From assembly GCF_021043365.1 (NCBI RefSeq), contig NZ_JAJNDU010000003.1:62001-126000 (forward strand): a DNA stretch of 64,000 nt, in the 5' to 3' direction. The notes under the pieces were generated by a model that worked only from the letters and a program-made list of their open reading frames with translations, made no database searches and had not been told where the DNA came from. A program made the position numbers and the translations under genes. Origin of the DNA: Sphingomonas sp. IC-11. Lineage in GTDB: Bacteria > Pseudomonadota > Alphaproteobacteria > Sphingomonadales > Sphingomonadaceae. This document shows, in pieces, positions 9,291-17,092 of the stretch. Position 1 is the stretch's first letter; every line of letters starts with the position of its first letter.

Positions 9291-9395
9291 GCTAGCACAG
9301 TGCTAGCACGCTGTTTTTCACGCCCCCAGCAATCTCAACGCATTAACGTTCCCGCGCTACCGAGGAGGCGGGCTGTTCTAGCACATTTCAAGCAC
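9291..9395 (+). promoter_or_regulatory. Integrase arm-type site candidates: two TAGCAC box pairs
   Basis: TAGCAC occurs at 9293-9298 and 9304-9309, and TAGCAC at 9379-9384 is followed by AAGCAC at 9390-9395. In each pair the boxes are exactly 11 bp apart, one helical turn. A third pair with the same spacing sits beside the right end (28199 and 28210). The first pair is embedded in a perfect 17-bp palindrome (9291-9307) followed by GTTTTT at 9313-9318, so part of it could instead be a terminator. The placement at both ends of the island suggests binding sites for the integrase or an excisionase. Confidence 0.5.
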
Positions 9396-9449
9396 AGCCA
9401 GCGCAGTCCGCAAACCGCACCTGCGCTATGATGTCGGGGCAAATCACGC

Positions 9450-10715
9450 ATGGAAGCCGGTCAGAACTCCCGGAAAGAGCCGTTCACGATCTTCCAGCGG
9501 TCGGGCAGCGCCGTCTGGTGGATGCGGTTCAGCATCCGTGGCGAGGGGCAAATCCGCAAATCGCTCGGCACATCGGATGAGGCGGATGCGCGGCGAGTCG
9601 CGACGAAGCTCTGGCATGAGGCGCAGTTCAGGAAAGAACACGGGATGCGCGCCGTCCAGCGCACCTTCCGCGCGGTGGCGGAGGAATTCTGCGACCACAT
9701 GGATCGGCTCTCTAAGGACGGCGAGGTACGCCATGATCGCGGCAATCGTATCCGCCCGCTGGTCGAGCGGTATTTCACGCCGTTCTTCGACAAGAAGCCG
9801 ATCGACCTCATCACCGATGCCGACCTGACCCGCTACATCGCGTGGCGCAAGGCATATTGGACGACCGGGCCGGGCAAGGATCAGACGCATCTGGAATATG
9901 TTCGCGCTGGCAAGCGCGTGCGCCGGCCCGCAACGGAAATGCGCCGGATACCGAGCCTGAGCAGCCAGCGGGGCGAAGCGGTCGTGCTGCGCCAGCTTTT
10001 TCGGCAGGCGGCGAAATGGGGCTATATCGGCCAGAACCAGATCCCCGATGTCGAAACGCCGCGCGTGCCGCCATCGCCGCGCCCCAGCTACTCGGTCGAG
10101 GAAATGGAGCGCCTTCTGAAGCTCGCCTCACAGCGGATGGACGATCGGGCGGTGAACGAGGAGGTGCGCCGGGATCGGACGATCCTCTTCGCCTATGTCA
10201 CCATCGCCTGCTGTACCGGCATGCGGCCGACCGAACTGAAGAACCTGAATTGGGGCGATCTGCTCGGCTATCGCGAGGGGCTGACCAAACGCCTGGGCGA
10301 CCGCGACATTCGCATCAGGGCGCGCGGCAAGGGGAAGGCGCGCGAGTTCATTCCGCTCGAACATGGCCTATCGGAATTCGATCGCCTCTGGCGCATGTGG
10401 AAGGACAAGCACGACGGCAATGAACCAGCCGATGGCGATCCGGTGTTCGCGGCGGCGGACGGTCGACGTCTGACCTCGCTGAACAATGGCCTGAACGCCT
10501 TGCTTGAGGCGGCCAGCCTCAAGGCCGATCACCGAGGCAAGAAGCGCGATGCCTATAGCTTCCGGCACTTCTACATATCGCAGCAGCTACGCGCCGGGGT
10601 GGATGTGTTCGCGCTGGCCCGGAACACCGGCACCAGCCCGGATATGATCGACAAATTCTACGGTCAGGTCAGCGTCGAGCAGTTCAAGGATGCGCTTCGC
10701 CCCTCATGGGCGTGA
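9450..10715 (+). CDS. Site-specific tyrosine recombinase (island integrase)
   Basis: A 421-aa phage-type integrase, transcribed away from attL, 221 bp from the end of the repeat. The N-terminal part has an arm- or core-binding SAM-like domain, and the catalytic domain occupies about residues 210-415. Visible catalytic elements are the arginine in CTGMRPTELKNLNW, the histidine-containing YSFRHFYISQQL, and the tyrosine nucleophile in DMIDKFYGQVS near the C-terminus. Its position beside the tRNA-Phe att site makes it the likely integrase of the island. No separate excisionase gene is recognisable; one of the small downstream genes could serve. Confidence 0.93.
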   Translation: MEAGQNSRKEPFTIFQRSGSAVWWMRFSIRGEGQIRKSLGTSDEADARRVATKLWHEAQFRKEHGMRAVQRTFRAVAEEFCDHMDRLSKDGEVRHDRGNRIRPLVERYFTPFFDKKPIDLITDADLTRYIAWRKAYWTTGPGKDQTHLEYVRAGKRVRRPATEMRRIPSLSSQRGEAVVLRQLFRQAAKWGYIGQNQIPDVETPRVPPSPRPSYSVEEMERLLKLASQRMDDRAVNEEVRRDRTILFAYVTIACCTGMRPTELKNLNWGDLLGYREGLTKRLGDRDIRIRARGKGKAREFIPLEHGLSEFDRLWRMWKDKHDGNEPADGDPVFAAADGRRLTSLNNGLNALLEAASLKADHRGKKRDAYSFRHFYISQQLRAGVDVFALARNTGTSPDMIDKFYGQVSVEQFKDALRPSWA

Positions 10716-10877
10716 TAGCTGCCCGAAGAGGGGCCACACGGGGCCGTGATGTGTCCGTGTAGCCCTTGGGGCACCCTGGCATGTGCGGCCCCGCACAGGG
10801 GCGCATTGGGGCTGGCCACCACGCGATTGACCCTCCGGCACTCTGGCGCTTGATCGAACGGCCTCACCATCAGGAAG

Positions 10878-11072
10878 ATGCAGGTGCTAGAATTACGTGA
10901 TCGGATGAACAGGCCGATCGGCTCGCTCGTAAATGACGGCCATTGGATCAAGGGCCGCGATCGGCTGGGGCGGCCGGTGGGTTGGTATGATCCAGAGAGC
11001 GACGAGACCCGCGAGAGACCCGCGATCGGCTTGGCCGTGTCATCGGGCGGGGGAACCTACTCGCAACGCTGA
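10878..11072 (+). CDS. Small hypothetical protein with GWYDP motif
   Basis: A 64-aa protein with an AGGA ribosome-binding site just upstream. It reads LRDRMNRPIGSLVNDGHWI and DRLGRPVGWYDPESDETRER. This pattern, an RDR/G-x-YDP/TR repeat, resembles small proteins I recall from alphaproteobacterial genomes and plasmids, but those usually continue with another D-x-x-G repeat, whereas this C-terminus (GLAVSSGGGTYSQR) diverges. No function is known. It lies alone between the integrase and the minus-strand gene pair. Confidence 0.55.
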   Translation: MQVLELRDRMNRPIGSLVNDGHWIKGRDRLGRPVGWYDPESDETRERPAIGLAVSSGGGTYSQR

Positions 11073-11092
11073 TTGCGCCGTGAGCGGCTTCA

Positions 11093-11341
11093 TCAGTTGA
11101 TCGCATTACCCGGCGCGGGTTCCTGCCACTGGCGGGCGCTGGTGCGGATCGTGCTCGGCCAGGGATAATCGGTCTTAACGATGATATGCGCCTCGGCCCG
11201 CTTCATCCTGACCAGCAGGCGCAGCCGGCGAAGGTCATCGTCGGTCAGGTCGCCCACATCATAGCGGCGCATCAATATTTTCCCGCCCGTAGGGCTGTCG
11301 ATCGTTGAGGCGGGCGACCACCGCCCGCCCCATGTCGTCAC
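11093..11341 (-). CDS. Small hypothetical protein
   Basis: Up to 82 aa from a GTG at 11341, or 59 aa from an internal ATG at 11272 (MRRYDVGDLTDDDLRRLRLL). The second start is more attractive because the first 23 residues look unstructured, but the GTG sits only 3 bp after the stop of the upstream gene, as expected for a coupled operon. The sequence is charged, with one predicted helix (DDDLRRLRLLVRMKRAEA). No family is recognised. Confidence 0.5.
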   Translation of the reverse strand: MTTWGGRWSPASTIDSPTGGKILMRRYDVGDLTDDDLRRLRLLVRMKRAEAHIIVKTDYPWPSTIRTSARQWQEPAPGNAIN

Positions 11342-11344
11342 CGA

Positions 11345-11803
11345 TCAGGCAGCGGCCTTCTTCGCCCGCGGCTTGAAGTTCGCCTTGCGCTCGCTGACCG
11401 CCGCCTTCAGCTGCGGATCGAGTTCGCCGGCATGGATCGCCGCGATGATCGAACCGATGATCTCTGGCACGTCCTTGAGGGCCTGAACCTCTACCGCGTT
11501 CATGCCCTTGGTGAATTCCAAGGGCTTGCTGCCGTAGCGCAGCTGGAAGAAGGTCTTGCCACCGGGATCGGTGAACCAGCCCTTGCGGACATGCCGCGGC
11601 GCATCGACGCGAACCTTCTCGCCGGCGTCGTTGGTGCGCGTAACGCGCCGGGTGGCGACGAACGGCGTGCCGGCGATCTCGGCCTCGGCCAGCGCCTTCT
11701 GCTCGGCCAGGTAGGCCAGCAGCTTCACGCGGAAGCCATGTTCAGCACCGGCCAGGTTAATCGGCGCGGCAGCGGCCAGCTTAAGGGATTTGAGGATCGA
11801 CAC
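11345..11803 (-). CDS. Hypothetical protein, DUF6641-like
   Basis: A 152-aa protein starting at a GTG with a good AGGAG site 8 bp before it. It contains GWFTDPGGKTFFQLRYGSKP and FTKGMNAVEV, then a helical region with SIIAAIHAGELDPQLKAAV and a lysine-rich tail ending RAKKAAA. The RYGSKPLE and NAVEV segments match my memory of DUF6641, a family common in alphaproteobacterial islands and plasmids, but this is recollection only. It is probably the first gene of a two-gene minus-strand transcript. Function unknown. Confidence 0.6.
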   Translation of the reverse strand: MSILKSLKLAAAAPINLAGAEHGFRVKLLAYLAEQKALAEAEIAGTPFVATRRVTRTNDAGEKVRVDAPRHVRKGWFTDPGGKTFFQLRYGSKPLEFTKGMNAVEVQALKDVPEIIGSIIAAIHAGELDPQLKAAVSERKANFKPRAKKAAA

Positions 11804-12145
11804 AGACGGCTCCTATCTGGTTTCGGATAGGCCGAGCCGTAATATCGAGGATCGAAAGAGCGACCAATGATTGGCGCGCTGGTGCGCAAAATCCGCCAAA
11901 AATAATTCCGTTACCATCACCACGGTTTAGGGGCCGTTGGCGCTGGTAGCGGAATGTCATTCGGGGTCGATATCTCTGATCGTCTTGGCTAATCGTCTGT
12001 CGTTCTTGGTCTTGCTGTAGTCCTGTGATCTTTCTTCATCTCCTGTATCATCTGGTGATAGGTATCACTGCGGGTCCGTCACCGGCACCCGCTTGAACAG
12101 GATGGCTTCGTCAGCCGTGGACCTCGCGTTGCGGCAGTCCTCCCG
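11804..12145. other. Intergenic region with a small palindrome
   Basis: These 342 bp lie downstream of the HUH-type gene and upstream of the 152-aa gene, both on the minus strand. I see no coding sequence. It contains a perfect inverted repeat GTGATA-GG-TATCAC at 12055-12068 and a run rich in T/C just before it. The region probably holds the promoter of the 152-aa gene. The palindrome could be an operator. Confidence 0.4.
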
Positions 12146-12628
12146 TCAGGCAGCAATCTTTGTCGTCGTCTCCATGTGCGGTGGGGTCAGCAAGCGGTCG
12201 CTGGTTTCAGGGCGCAACGCCTTCGTGACATAGCGCGCCGCCCCTTCGGTATGACGGACCGGCTGAATGTCGAGGTTTCCAGCCGCTATCAGTTTCGTCC
12301 AAAGGCCATGTGCGACATCTTCGAAACGCGCAGCCTGTTCCGTTGTCATGCGAAATAATGCGTGGATATGGATGTTTGTGTCAGGCTTCTCGATGGCGGC
12401 GATATAGACGGTGCGGTCGCCCGGACGGTCGAAATATGACCGGCCGAGCAGCTTGCGATCGAGCCGTTGGTGGAATTCCTCGAACGTCCGTTGCGCCTCG
12501 TCCATGCTGACCCAGCGATTGATCGCGAAGGTGACGAACAGGTTCGGCTTGAAATCGGTCATCCATCGGACGCATTCCGCCCGGTATTTTTCTGCCCTTG
12601 TAAGGGGTATTGATGTGGCTTGTGCCAT
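12146..12628 (-). CDS. HUH-motif replication/transposase-like protein
   Basis: A 160-aa protein with a good AGGAG site 6 bp before the ATG. It has the order expected of a small HUH endonuclease: an N-terminal strand NLFVTFAINRW, the metal-binding IHIHALFRM (His-hydrophobe-His) at about residues 90-98, and a candidate nucleophile tyrosine with a lysine in ARYVTKAL at about 130-137. HUH enzymes nick single-stranded DNA for rolling-circle replication, mobilisation or Y1 transposition. At 160 aa it is a single domain without a helicase. It could replicate or nick the excised island, or be a domesticated Rep-like protein. Function is inferred from motifs only. Confidence 0.55.
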   Translation of the reverse strand: MAQATSIPLTRAEKYRAECVRWMTDFKPNLFVTFAINRWVSMDEAQRTFEEFHQRLDRKLLGRSYFDRPGDRTVYIAAIEKPDTNIHIHALFRMTTEQAARFEDVAHGLWTKLIAAGNLDIQPVRHTEGAARYVTKALRPETSDRLLTPPHMETTTKIAA

Positions 12629-12751
12629 CTTGTTCTCCTTGCGGCCGGGGATGTTAGAGAGCCCGTATTTTTTTATTTATCATCCGGCATTGCTGTCCTG
12701 ATCTGAGCGCCGACAATAAATACGGGAACGCTTGTAATGGAGGTCGGTCCC

Positions 12752-13018
12752 ATGATCCTCGACGAAGTCTATCTGTTCCTGAAGAATGTTGGTCACGCGC
12801 CTACCCACGCCACCTTTTCAACCGATTATCTTGGACACTCGGCGCGCTATTATGATTATCTGCGCTGTTCGGGGGCGGCACCCAGCCTACGGTCGCTCCT
12901 CAAAGTTGCGATGTGCCTTCACGATCTCGCCCAAGCGGTCCCGTGCGCAGCCGCGCGGAAAACGGCTGCTCTGCTGTCTCACAGGGTTATGACACGGGCG
13001 CTGACGCGGTGCCGATGA
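12752..13018 (+). CDS. Small hypothetical protein upstream of the restriction operon
   Basis: An 88-aa protein. The ATG at 12752 is preferred over 12737 because GGAGG lies 8 bp before it. The N-terminal half is MILDEVYLFLKNVGHAPTHA followed by FSTDYLGHSARYYDYLRCSG, which resembles small alphaproteobacterial proteins (I recall a DUF6626-like family) of unknown role. The C-terminal part is basic. It precedes hsdR by 153 bp on the same strand and could be a small DNA-binding regulator, but no clear helix-turn-helix is visible. Confidence 0.5.
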   Translation: MILDEVYLFLKNVGHAPTHATFSTDYLGHSARYYDYLRCSGAAPSLRSLLKVAMCLHDLAQAVPCAAARKTAALLSHRVMTRALTRCR

Positions 13019-13171
13019 CGATAGTTGGGCCGTGTCAGCCCCCAATTTTTTGCGGGCCGTCAGAACAAATTGCCACCCCTGCGCCTCCTGCCGATCGCTG
13101 CGGAAAATCTCGAACATTCTCTGGCGAGATGATGCCCTAGACCGTAGGATCACCCTTGACGGGGTGGATGC

Positions 13172-15631
13172 ATGCTCAACAAACGATCCTTAAGTGAACG
13201 CGACATCTGCACCAAGTTTGTCACGCCCGCCGTTAAAATGGCGGGATGGGATGAGATGACGCAGATCAGAGAAGAAGTCAGCTTCACAAAAGGTCGCATC
13301 ATTGTTCGCGGAAAGATGGTCAGCCGTGGTCAAGGTAAGCGTGCTGACTACATCCTTTACTACAAGCCGAAAGTCCCACTGGCGCTGATTGAGGCAAAGG
13401 ACAATACCCAGCCCATGGGCGCGGGTGTGCAGCAAGCGTTGGAGTATGCCGAAACCCTCGACATTCCCTTCGTGTTCGCGTCGAACGGCGATGGGTTCGT
13501 ATTCCATGACCGCACGGGCACAGGCGATGCGCGCGAAATCACGTTGCCCCTCAACGCTTTCCCGTCGCCGGGTGAGCTATGGCGGCGATATGCCGCTTGG
13601 AAGGGCCTGACGCCGGAAGGCGAGGAGATCGTTCTCGAAGATTATTATGACGACGGCAGCGGCAAGCAGCCGCGGTATTATCAGGTCAATGCCGTCAACG
13701 CGGCCATGGAAGCCATCGCGACTGGGCAAAATCGCATTCTGCTCGTCATGGCGACCGGCACTGGGAAGACCTACACCGCGTTCCAGATCATCTGGCGGTT
13801 GTGGAAGGGCGGGCACAAAAAACGCATCCTGTTTCTCGCTGACCGGAACGTGCTGGTCGATCAGACGATGGTCAACGATTTCCGGCCTTTCGGCCCAGCG
13901 ATGGCGAAGCTTTCCGCCAACGCAAAAACGATCGAACGTGATGACGCCACAAACATCGACCTGCCGATCGCCATGGATAAGAAGCGGCGCGTCGATACGG
14001 CGTACGAGATTTATCTCGGACTCTATCAGGCCATCACCGGGCCGGAGGAACGGCAGAAGCTTTTCAAGGAGTTCTCACCCGGCTTCTTCGACCTCATCGT
14101 TATCGACGAATGCCATCGTGGTAGCGCGGCGGAGGACAGCGCATGGCGCGAAATTCTTGAGCATTTCTCTGACGCCACGCAGATCGGCTTGACGGCCACG
14201 CCCAAAGAAACCCGATATGCGTCCAACATCCACTATTTCGGCGAACCGGCTTACAGTTACACCCTGAAACAGGGCATCCGCGACGGCTTCCTCGCGCCCT
14301 ATAAGGTCATCAAGGTCCATGTGGATCGCGACATTCAGGGCTACCGCCCCGAAAAGGGCCAGCTTGATCGCGACGGCAACGAGGTCGAGGATCGCATCTA
14401 CAATACGCGCGATTTCGATCGGACGTTGGTACTGGATGATCGGACCAAACTCGTGGCCCGCAAGGTCACGGAATTCTTGAAGGAAAGCGGCGACCGTTAC
14501 CAGAAGACCATCGTGTTCTGCGTCGATCAGGAACACGCGGCGCGAATGCGCCAGGCGTTGATAAATGAGAACCCCGACCTTGTGGCGGAGAGTTCCCGCT
14601 ATGTCATGCGGATCACGGGCAACGATCCCGAGGGCCAAGCGCAACTTGGAAATTTCATTGACCCCGAGAGCCGCTACCCGGTGCTGGTTACAACGTCACG
14701 GCTGCTGTCCACCGGCGTCGATGCCCAGACCTGCCGCCTGATCGTCCTCGACCGCGACGTTGGGTCGATGACCGAGTTCAAGCAAATTGTCGGGCGCGGC
14801 ACCCGCGTTCACGAAGACAGCCGCAAGTTCTTCTTCACGCTGATGGATTTCCGAGGGGCAACGAACCACTTCGCCGACCCGGATTTCGATGGCGAACCCG
14901 TTCAAATATATGAGCCGGGAGAGGATGATCCTGTTACGCCACCCGATGACGACAGCACTGTCGGCGCCCCCGACGACGATCAAAGCGACCAGCCGGGCGA
15001 GGACGAAACCATCATCGACGATGGCGAAACGCCGGACATAACCATCACAGATGACGGCGGCAGGCGTGGCAAGGTCTATGTCGACGGCGTGCCCGTCGTC
15101 ATCGTGGCCGAGCGCGTAGAATATCTGAACGAAAGCGGAAAGCTTGTTACCGAAAGCCTGCGAGACTTCACCAAAAAGGCGCTGCGCAAGCACTTCTCCA
15201 GCCTGGATGAATTCCTCACCCGGTGGAATGGTGCCGAACGCAAACAGGCGCTGGTCGATGAAATATCAGCGGAAGGCCTCGCGCTTAATGTCATCGCGGA
15301 TGAAATCGGCAAAGACCTCGATCCGTTCGATCTAATTTGTCACATCGCCTTTGATCGCAAGCCACTAACCCGGCGCGAGCGAGCGGAAAATGTGCAGAAA
15401 CGCGATGTTTTCGCCAAATATGGCGAGCAAGCCCGCACCGTGTTGCGCGCTCTGCTCGACAAGTATGCCGACGAGGGGGTGCTCAATCTTGACGACACCA
15501 ACGTGCTGCGCATCCCGCCGCTGAACACGCTCGGCACGCCCGTCCAACTCATCAAGGCTTTCGGTGGCAAGGCCGGCTTTGAAGATGCCGTCCACGCCCT
15601 CCAAAACGAACTTTATCAGGAAGTTGCTTAA
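13172..15631 (+). CDS. hsdR: Type I restriction enzyme, R subunit
   Basis: An 819-aa motor and nuclease subunit. The N-terminal PD-(D/E)xK nuclease region is at about residues 55-80 (RADYILYYKP, ALIEAKDN). The SF2 helicase follows with Walker A ATGTGKTYT at about 194, DECHRGS at about 312, TATPKET, and motif VI GRGTRVHEDS. After the helicase comes an unusual acidic linker at about residues 580-630, mostly Asp, Glu and Pro, before the helical C-terminal domain that binds the methylase. It is the first gene of a tight operon; hsdM starts 3 bp after its stop. The length is on the short side for HsdR, as in the EcoEI-like branch. Confidence 0.93.
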   Translation: MLNKRSLSERDICTKFVTPAVKMAGWDEMTQIREEVSFTKGRIIVRGKMVSRGQGKRADYILYYKPKVPLALIEAKDNTQPMGAGVQQALEYAETLDIPFVFASNGDGFVFHDRTGTGDAREITLPLNAFPSPGELWRRYAAWKGLTPEGEEIVLEDYYDDGSGKQPRYYQVNAVNAAMEAIATGQNRILLVMATGTGKTYTAFQIIWRLWKGGHKKRILFLADRNVLVDQTMVNDFRPFGPAMAKLSANAKTIERDDATNIDLPIAMDKKRRVDTAYEIYLGLYQAITGPEERQKLFKEFSPGFFDLIVIDECHRGSAAEDSAWREILEHFSDATQIGLTATPKETRYASNIHYFGEPAYSYTLKQGIRDGFLAPYKVIKVHVDRDIQGYRPEKGQLDRDGNEVEDRIYNTRDFDRTLVLDDRTKLVARKVTEFLKESGDRYQKTIVFCVDQEHAARMRQALINENPDLVAESSRYVMRITGNDPEGQAQLGNFIDPESRYPVLVTTSRLLSTGVDAQTCRLIVLDRDVGSMTEFKQIVGRGTRVHEDSRKFFFTLMDFRGATNHFADPDFDGEPVQIYEPGEDDPVTPPDDDSTVGAPDDDQSDQPGEDETIIDDGETPDITITDDGGRRGKVYVDGVPVVIVAERVEYLNESGKLVTESLRDFTKKALRKHFSSLDEFLTRWNGAERKQALVDEISAEGLALNVIADEIGKDLDPFDLICHIAFDRKPLTRRERAENVQKRDVFAKYGEQARTVLRALLDKYADEGVLNLDDTNVLRIPPLNTLGTPVQLIKAFGGKAGFEDAVHALQNELYQEVA

Positions 15632-15634
15632 TCA

Positions 15635-17092
15635 ATGTCGGTTCGCACTCTCGTTAAGTCCATTCAAGACATTATGCGTAAGGACAGCGGCGTCGATGGT
15701 GACGCCCAGCGCATCAGCCAGCTTTGCTGGCTTTTCTTCCTGAAGATCATCGACGATCAGGATCAGGAACTGGAATTGATGCGCGACGGATATCAGTCGC
15801 CGGTTCCAGAGCGGTTTCAGTGGCGCAATTGGGCGGCCGATCCCGAAGGGCTGACTGGCGAGGCGTTGCTCGCCTTCGTCAACGAGGAACTGTTCCCGGC
15901 GATGAAAGGCTTGAAGCCCACCGGCCAGCCCGGCGACCGTCGCCGCGTTGTGCGCGACGTGTTCGAGGATGCCTACAACTACATGAAATCTGGCCAGTTG
16001 CTGCGGCAGGTGGTTAACAAGATCAACGACATCGACTTCAATAACCTGTCTGAGCGCCAGCACTTTGGCGACGTTTACGAGCAGCTTCTCAACGACCTGC
16101 AATCCGCCGGCAACGCGGGAGAATACTACACCCCCCGCGCGGTCACGGCCTTCATGGTGGACCGCATTGACCCGAAGCCGGGCGAGATCGTCTTTGACCC
16201 CTCTTGCGGGACAGGCGGCTTCCTCACCTGCGCGATGAAGCACATGCGCGACCGCTACGTGAAGCGGCCCGAGGACGAGGCGCTGATACAGGCATCCCTG
16301 CGCGCGGTGGAGAAGAAGCCCCTGCCGCACATGCTCTGCGTCACCAATATGCTGCTCCATGGCGTCGAAGACCCCAGCTTCGTGCGTCACGACAATACGC
16401 TGGCCCGGCCATACATCTCGTGGGAGCAGAAGGACCGCGTCGATGTCATCCTCACCAATCCGCCCTTCGGCGGCAAGGAAGAGGACGGCATCGAAAGCAA
16501 CTTCCCCCAGCATTTCCGCACGCGCGAGACGGCTGACCTGTTCCTGGCCCTGTTCATCCGCCTGCTGCGCAAGGGCGGTGTGGCTGCCATCGTCCTGCCA
16601 GATGGCAGCCTGTTCGGCGAAGGTGTGAAGACCCGGCTGAAAGAGGCGCTACTCGAAGAGTGCAACCTCCACACCATCGTCCGCCTGCCCAACTCCGTGT
16701 TCAAGCCCTACGCCTCCATCGGCACCAATCTGCTGTTTTTCGAGAAGGGCGAGCCGACCCGGGACATCTGGTTCTACGAACATCAGGTGCCAGTGGGGCA
16801 GAAGGCCTATTCGATGACCAAGCCAATCCGGCAGGAGCATTTTGCGCCATGCGTGGAATGGTGGGGCGGCGGGGAACGCAAGGGCCGCGAGGAAGGCCCG
16901 CAGGCATGGAAGGTCACCGCCGACGAGGTGAAGGCACGCGGCTACAACCTTGATTTCAAGAACCCGCACAGCGAGGAGGCCGACCACGGCAATCCGGCCG
17001 AATTGCTGTCAAAGCTGGATCAAGCCGAGGCCAAGGCGGCTGACCTGCGCAACCAACTTCAAGCCATTCTAGCCGAGGCGCTGGCCCGATGA
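15635..17092 (+). CDS. hsdM: Type I modification methylase, M subunit
   Basis: A 485-aa N6-adenine methyltransferase. The N-terminal helical domain (VRTLVKSIQDIMRKD) is followed by the SAM-binding FDPSCGTGGFL at about residues 187-197 and the catalytic NPPF motif (ILTNPPFGG) at about 272. The C-terminus ends in a helical, charged tail typical for contact with HsdS. It methylates the sequence specified by HsdS, protecting host DNA, and with HsdR forms the restriction complex. It overlaps hsdS by 4 bp (ATGA). Confidence 0.95.
   Translation: MSVRTLVKSIQDIMRKDSGVDGDAQRISQLCWLFFLKIIDDQDQELELMRDGYQSPVPERFQWRNWAADPEGLTGEALLAFVNEELFPAMKGLKPTGQPGDRRRVVRDVFEDAYNYMKSGQLLRQVVNKINDIDFNNLSERQHFGDVYEQLLNDLQSAGNAGEYYTPRAVTAFMVDRIDPKPGEIVFDPSCGTGGFLTCAMKHMRDRYVKRPEDEALIQASLRAVEKKPLPHMLCVTNMLLHGVEDPSFVRHDNTLARPYISWEQKDRVDVILTNPPFGGKEEDGIESNFPQHFRTRETADLFLALFIRLLRKGGVAAIVLPDGSLFGEGVKTRLKEALLEECNLHTIVRLPNSVFKPYASIGTNLLFFEKGEPTRDIWFYEHQVPVGQKAYSMTKPIRQEHFAPCVEWWGGGERKGREEGPQAWKVTADEVKARGYNLDFKNPHSEEADHGNPAELLSKLDQAEAKAADLRNQLQAILAEALAR

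Noticed and set aside
15632..16513. 293-codon minus-strand open frame
   Set aside because: Fully antisense to hsdM, whose motifs are intact.
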